A stretch of 64,000 nt of DNA from positions 682,001 through 746,000 of the forward strand of contig JANFNE010000006.1 in NCBI GenBank assembly GCA_024867545.1, given 5' to 3'. The notes below the pieces were generated by a model. The model was not told the DNA's origin. It ran no database searches and was given only the letters and a program-made list of their open reading frames with translations. The stretch comes from Phytopythium helicoides. Its lineage: Eukaryota > Oomycota > Peronosporomycetes > Pythiales > Pythiaceae. Every line of letters starts with the position of its first letter. Position 1 is the stretch's first letter. The position numbers and the translations under genes were made by a program. Of this stretch, positions 61,428-64,000 are shown in pieces.

Positions 61428-63781
61428 TCAGGCAAATTCGCCCGCCTCGAACTTGCTCACCGGGTAGTACGACACGTGGACGATATTACCGCCGAACTTT
61501 CGCCCACTCAGTGCCTGCCACGAGCAATTGAGTTCAGTGTGAGAACTTCTTTCCCAATGTAGATGCGGCTAATCTGTACCTTGATTGCTGCAGCTGCCTC
61601 GGACGCATTTTCGAACCGAACGAAAATGTTTCCAACACCGGGTACATCTTGCCCTTCCTATAAACAAAATTACCCACAACCACTTAGTTCCCAAATCAGT
61701 GCATATGTGCACCATTGTAATGACTGCCCACTACCTTTGGACGCGGAATCTCCATGCCAGCAATCGTTCCGAATCGCTTGCACTCTTCTTCGACGTCCTC
61801 TGCCAAGTCGGCAAATTCCTCGTCGTCCTTGAGTTCTTCAGCAGAAACCATGTTGGCCTGGATGCACAATAACGATGTTGTTAGTTGCACCGATGCATGC
61901 TTCCAACTCTTGCATATTGTAACGCACCATGCGTACGACTGGGCTTGAAGTATCAGCTGAACCCGCCGACGATGATGCACTCTCGCGACGAACAGAAAGT
62001 GGGATACCACCGATATCTAGACCGTTCAGCCCATTTGCTGCATCGTCCGTCACACTAGCATCTTCGTACTCGAACAAAGCGCTTGCAGTTGGAGCACCCC
62101 CTACTGTGTCTTTCACTAGTGAAAAGCTCCGCAATTTGCCAAACGGCTCCACAAGCTCCTTTACTTGGTCCTCATTCAGTACGATTGGGATGTTCATCAT
62201 CACGAGTTTGTTGGAAATCCCGCTTGAGGACAGCTGCGAAGCCGTGGGTGATGACGCAGGCACCGTGACACCAGGAATGGAAGCAGAAGCCAACGTTTCC
62301 GCACCGAGCAGTGCACCGGTAGTGTCAACTGGCGTTGTGAACCACATTGGATTCGGCGTGCAACCGAGGTTCACAAGAGCTGTCTGTGTCCTGGCAGAAA
62401 CAGCAGGCAACGGTTGAGGAGGTCCTACGAAGCTCTTTGGGCGGCCGAACTTGAGCGGCTGGCCCAAAAGGGGTAGCTGATTCAAAAGCAGCGCAAGGTT
62501 GCACTCTTCAACTGTCCGCATCTCGCAGAATGCGAAATGTCCGTCCGCAGAGAGCCACGTGTTCACGATCGGGTTCCCGGGTTGAGTGGTTAGCCCGACT
62601 TGCTGGATAATGGTGCTCAGGAATTCTTGTAGTTGAGGACCCGTGATGTTCGCTGGGAGATTACCGACGTAGAGCTCGCGCGCTGGCTTTGTCGCAGCTG
62701 CAGCCGCCATCGTCACGCTTGCGGCTTGCATTTTGGCGATTATCTCCTGCAGACTGAGAGTTGGGTACTGCTGCATCAACTGAGTAATGCTCGGGTTCAC
62801 CGGTGCTTCCGGTGCAGCAGGAGTTGGTGCAGCCGGAACCTCAGTCGCCTTTGACGAAGCATTGGAATCTCGTCGCTTCCGGTCTCTCGAGCTCGAGCGG
62901 TGATGGCGGCGCGATCGGCTGCGACTCCGACTCGCGCTACGGTCACGACGCCGACGATCACGATCACGGTCACGGCGGGAGCGAGAGCGAGAGCGAGATC
63001 TTGAAGACGCCCGGCGAGAGCGACGGCTTCGCGACGTTGACCGAGAGCGTGAGTGCGACCTGCGACGGCGGTGGCGCGACGAGCGCGACTGAGACCGCGA
63101 CTTGGTCCTGGAGCGGCGGCTGCTTTTGCGCGCCTTCTTGTGGGAGGCCGATGCTCCCCCCTCCTTGTCGCTCTTCTCCGGGGCGCTGTCGCCCTTGTCG
63201 TGCGTCTTGGCGCGCTCCTTGTCGGCCTTCTCTGGGCCCTTGTCCTGCTTCTGCTGCGTCTTGCCGCTCTCCTTGTCACGCTTCTCCTCCTCGTCGTTCT
63301 CGGTCTCCGTCTCTCCGTCGTCCTTGGCCGGCTTTTCCTTCTCCTGCTTCCCGCGCTTGTCGTCCTTGTCCTTCTCCACCTCGGCCTGCTGGGGCTTCTT
63401 GTCGCCCGGCTCCTCGCGCCTCCTGCTCTTCCTGGGCGTGGACGCCGACCGCGAGCTCCGCCGCGACCGCTTGCTCGAATGGTGGCGCCTGCTCCCGCGC
63501 GACCGCGACCGCGACCTGCTCGCCGTCCGCGACCGCGAGCGCCGGCGGCTCGTCCGGTGCCTCGAGCTGCGCGCGCCGCGCCGCTCGCGCTCGCTGTCCC
63601 TTCTCGCGCGCGACCGCGAGCGCTCGCGGTCCCTGCGCGACGCCCTGGCGCCGCGGCGCTCGCCCTCGGCCTCGCCCTGAGCCGGGGCCTTGGGCAGCCG
63701 CTTCTTGTCCCAGCCGGCCTCGCGCAGCTTGGCGCGGATCGCCTCCTCGTCCGCCAGCGCCGCCGCCGCCTCGCGCGCCAT
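61428..63781 (-). CDS. U2 snRNP auxiliary factor large subunit (U2AF65)
   Basis: This splicing factor binds the polypyrimidine tract before the 3' splice site. Four exons (63781-61928, 61857-61735, 61657-61580, 61514-61428) give 713 residues, longer than the human 475 because of a very long Arg/Ser and acidic Lys/Glu leader (about 50-330). RRM1 starts at RELYVGNLPANIT, RRM2 at NKLVMMNIPIVLNEDQVKELV, and the UHM is assembled across exons: ANMVSAEELKDDEEFADL, then EIPRPK, then EGQDVPGVGNIFVRF, then ALSGRKFGGNIV. The family RxF motif is present as RKF. The start is the first ATG; the frame opens at a TTG 14 codons earlier. The RS region should be phosphorylated and recruit partners. Confidence 0.93.
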
Positions 63782-64000
63782 GGTCGCTGGCGCCTCGTGG
63801 GGGGGGACTGGGGGTCGAGGCAACCGCTTCCTCGCGTCGATTGGCTGAAACGACTCTCGGTCGATTGACTACCAGGTCATCATTGGACCGGGATTGGAGA
63901 GAATATTGACTACCTGGATGTCAATTTCATTTGACTACCTGGTTCCGCATGCATTCATTGTGGTCCACGCATATTGGAGCGAACTGCTGGCGCACCCAGT
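63782..64000. promoter_or_regulatory. U2AF upstream region with ATTGG boxes and three TTGACTACC(A/T)GG repeats
   Basis: ATTGGCTGAAA begins at 63840; more ATTGG lie at about 63882 and 63893. A separate 12-nt element TTGACTACCAGG/TTGACTACCTGG occurs at 63865-63876, 63906-63917 and 63931-63942, all in the same orientation. They could be regulatory sites or a short degenerate repeat running off the window. Confidence 0.5.

Noticed and set aside
62803..63909. 368-codon plus-strand ORF over U2AF
   Set aside because: It is the antisense of the RS repeat region, Cys/Arg/Ser-rich by composition only.

Overview
This window reads as nuclear DNA of a flagellated stramenopile, most likely an oomycete. 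Evidence: compact eukaryotic genes with short GT-AG introns (about 52-100 nt, often GTGCGT or GTAAGT donors with a CTAAC-like branch site), very short spacers, many divergent and convergent pairs, and a high share of ciliary genes of the kind needed for swimming zoospores. No prokaryotic operon, rRNA, tRNA or CRISPR signal was found. All calls come from reading the translated sequence; no database search was run.

Left part (1-19.7 kb): a kinesin (+) converges on a 6-pyruvoyl-tetrahydropterin synthase-like gene (-), which is divergent from a six-exon homogentisate 1,2-dioxygenase (+). An intronless 12.9 kb axonemal dynein heavy chain (-) follows, with a Kelch, IPT and filamin N-terminus.

Middle (19.9-41 kb): a syntaxin-16/Tlg2-type SNARE, an ER-type alpha-1,2-mannosidase (GH47), a PKA-like AGC kinase, a disordered Ser/Pro protein with a repeated motif, Derlin, a ZSWIM2-type SWIM/RING/ZZ/RING ligase, a multi-pass class 3 lipase, an RCC1-repeat protein, a BED-finger/methyltransferase gene with an apparent 1-nt frameshift, and glucose-6-phosphate isomerase. 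SNARE, mannosidase and Derlin serve secretion and ER quality control. Kinesin, dynein, ZSWIM2, RCC1 and LRR-IQ genes plausibly serve the flagellum.

Accessory block (41.2-52.1 kb): three nearly identical copies of a salicylate-hydroxylase-like FAD monooxygenase. One is inverted relative to the other two. Two copies are embedded in a ~2.5 kb inverted repeat that also duplicates a tiny Lys/His-rich gene and truncates a second Lys-rich gene. The spacers hold no convincing genes, but carry strongly decayed direct repeats, so coding identity looks recently homogenised. This is the least ordinary part of the window.

Right part (52.6-64 kb): a bubblegum-type acyl-CoA synthetase, an FtsJ/RlmM-like 2'-O-methyltransferase, a large LRR-IQ-WW-B-box protein (8 exons, one GC-AG intron), and the U2AF large subunit (4 exons). 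Several divergent promoters carry ATTGG (CCAAT-box) elements.
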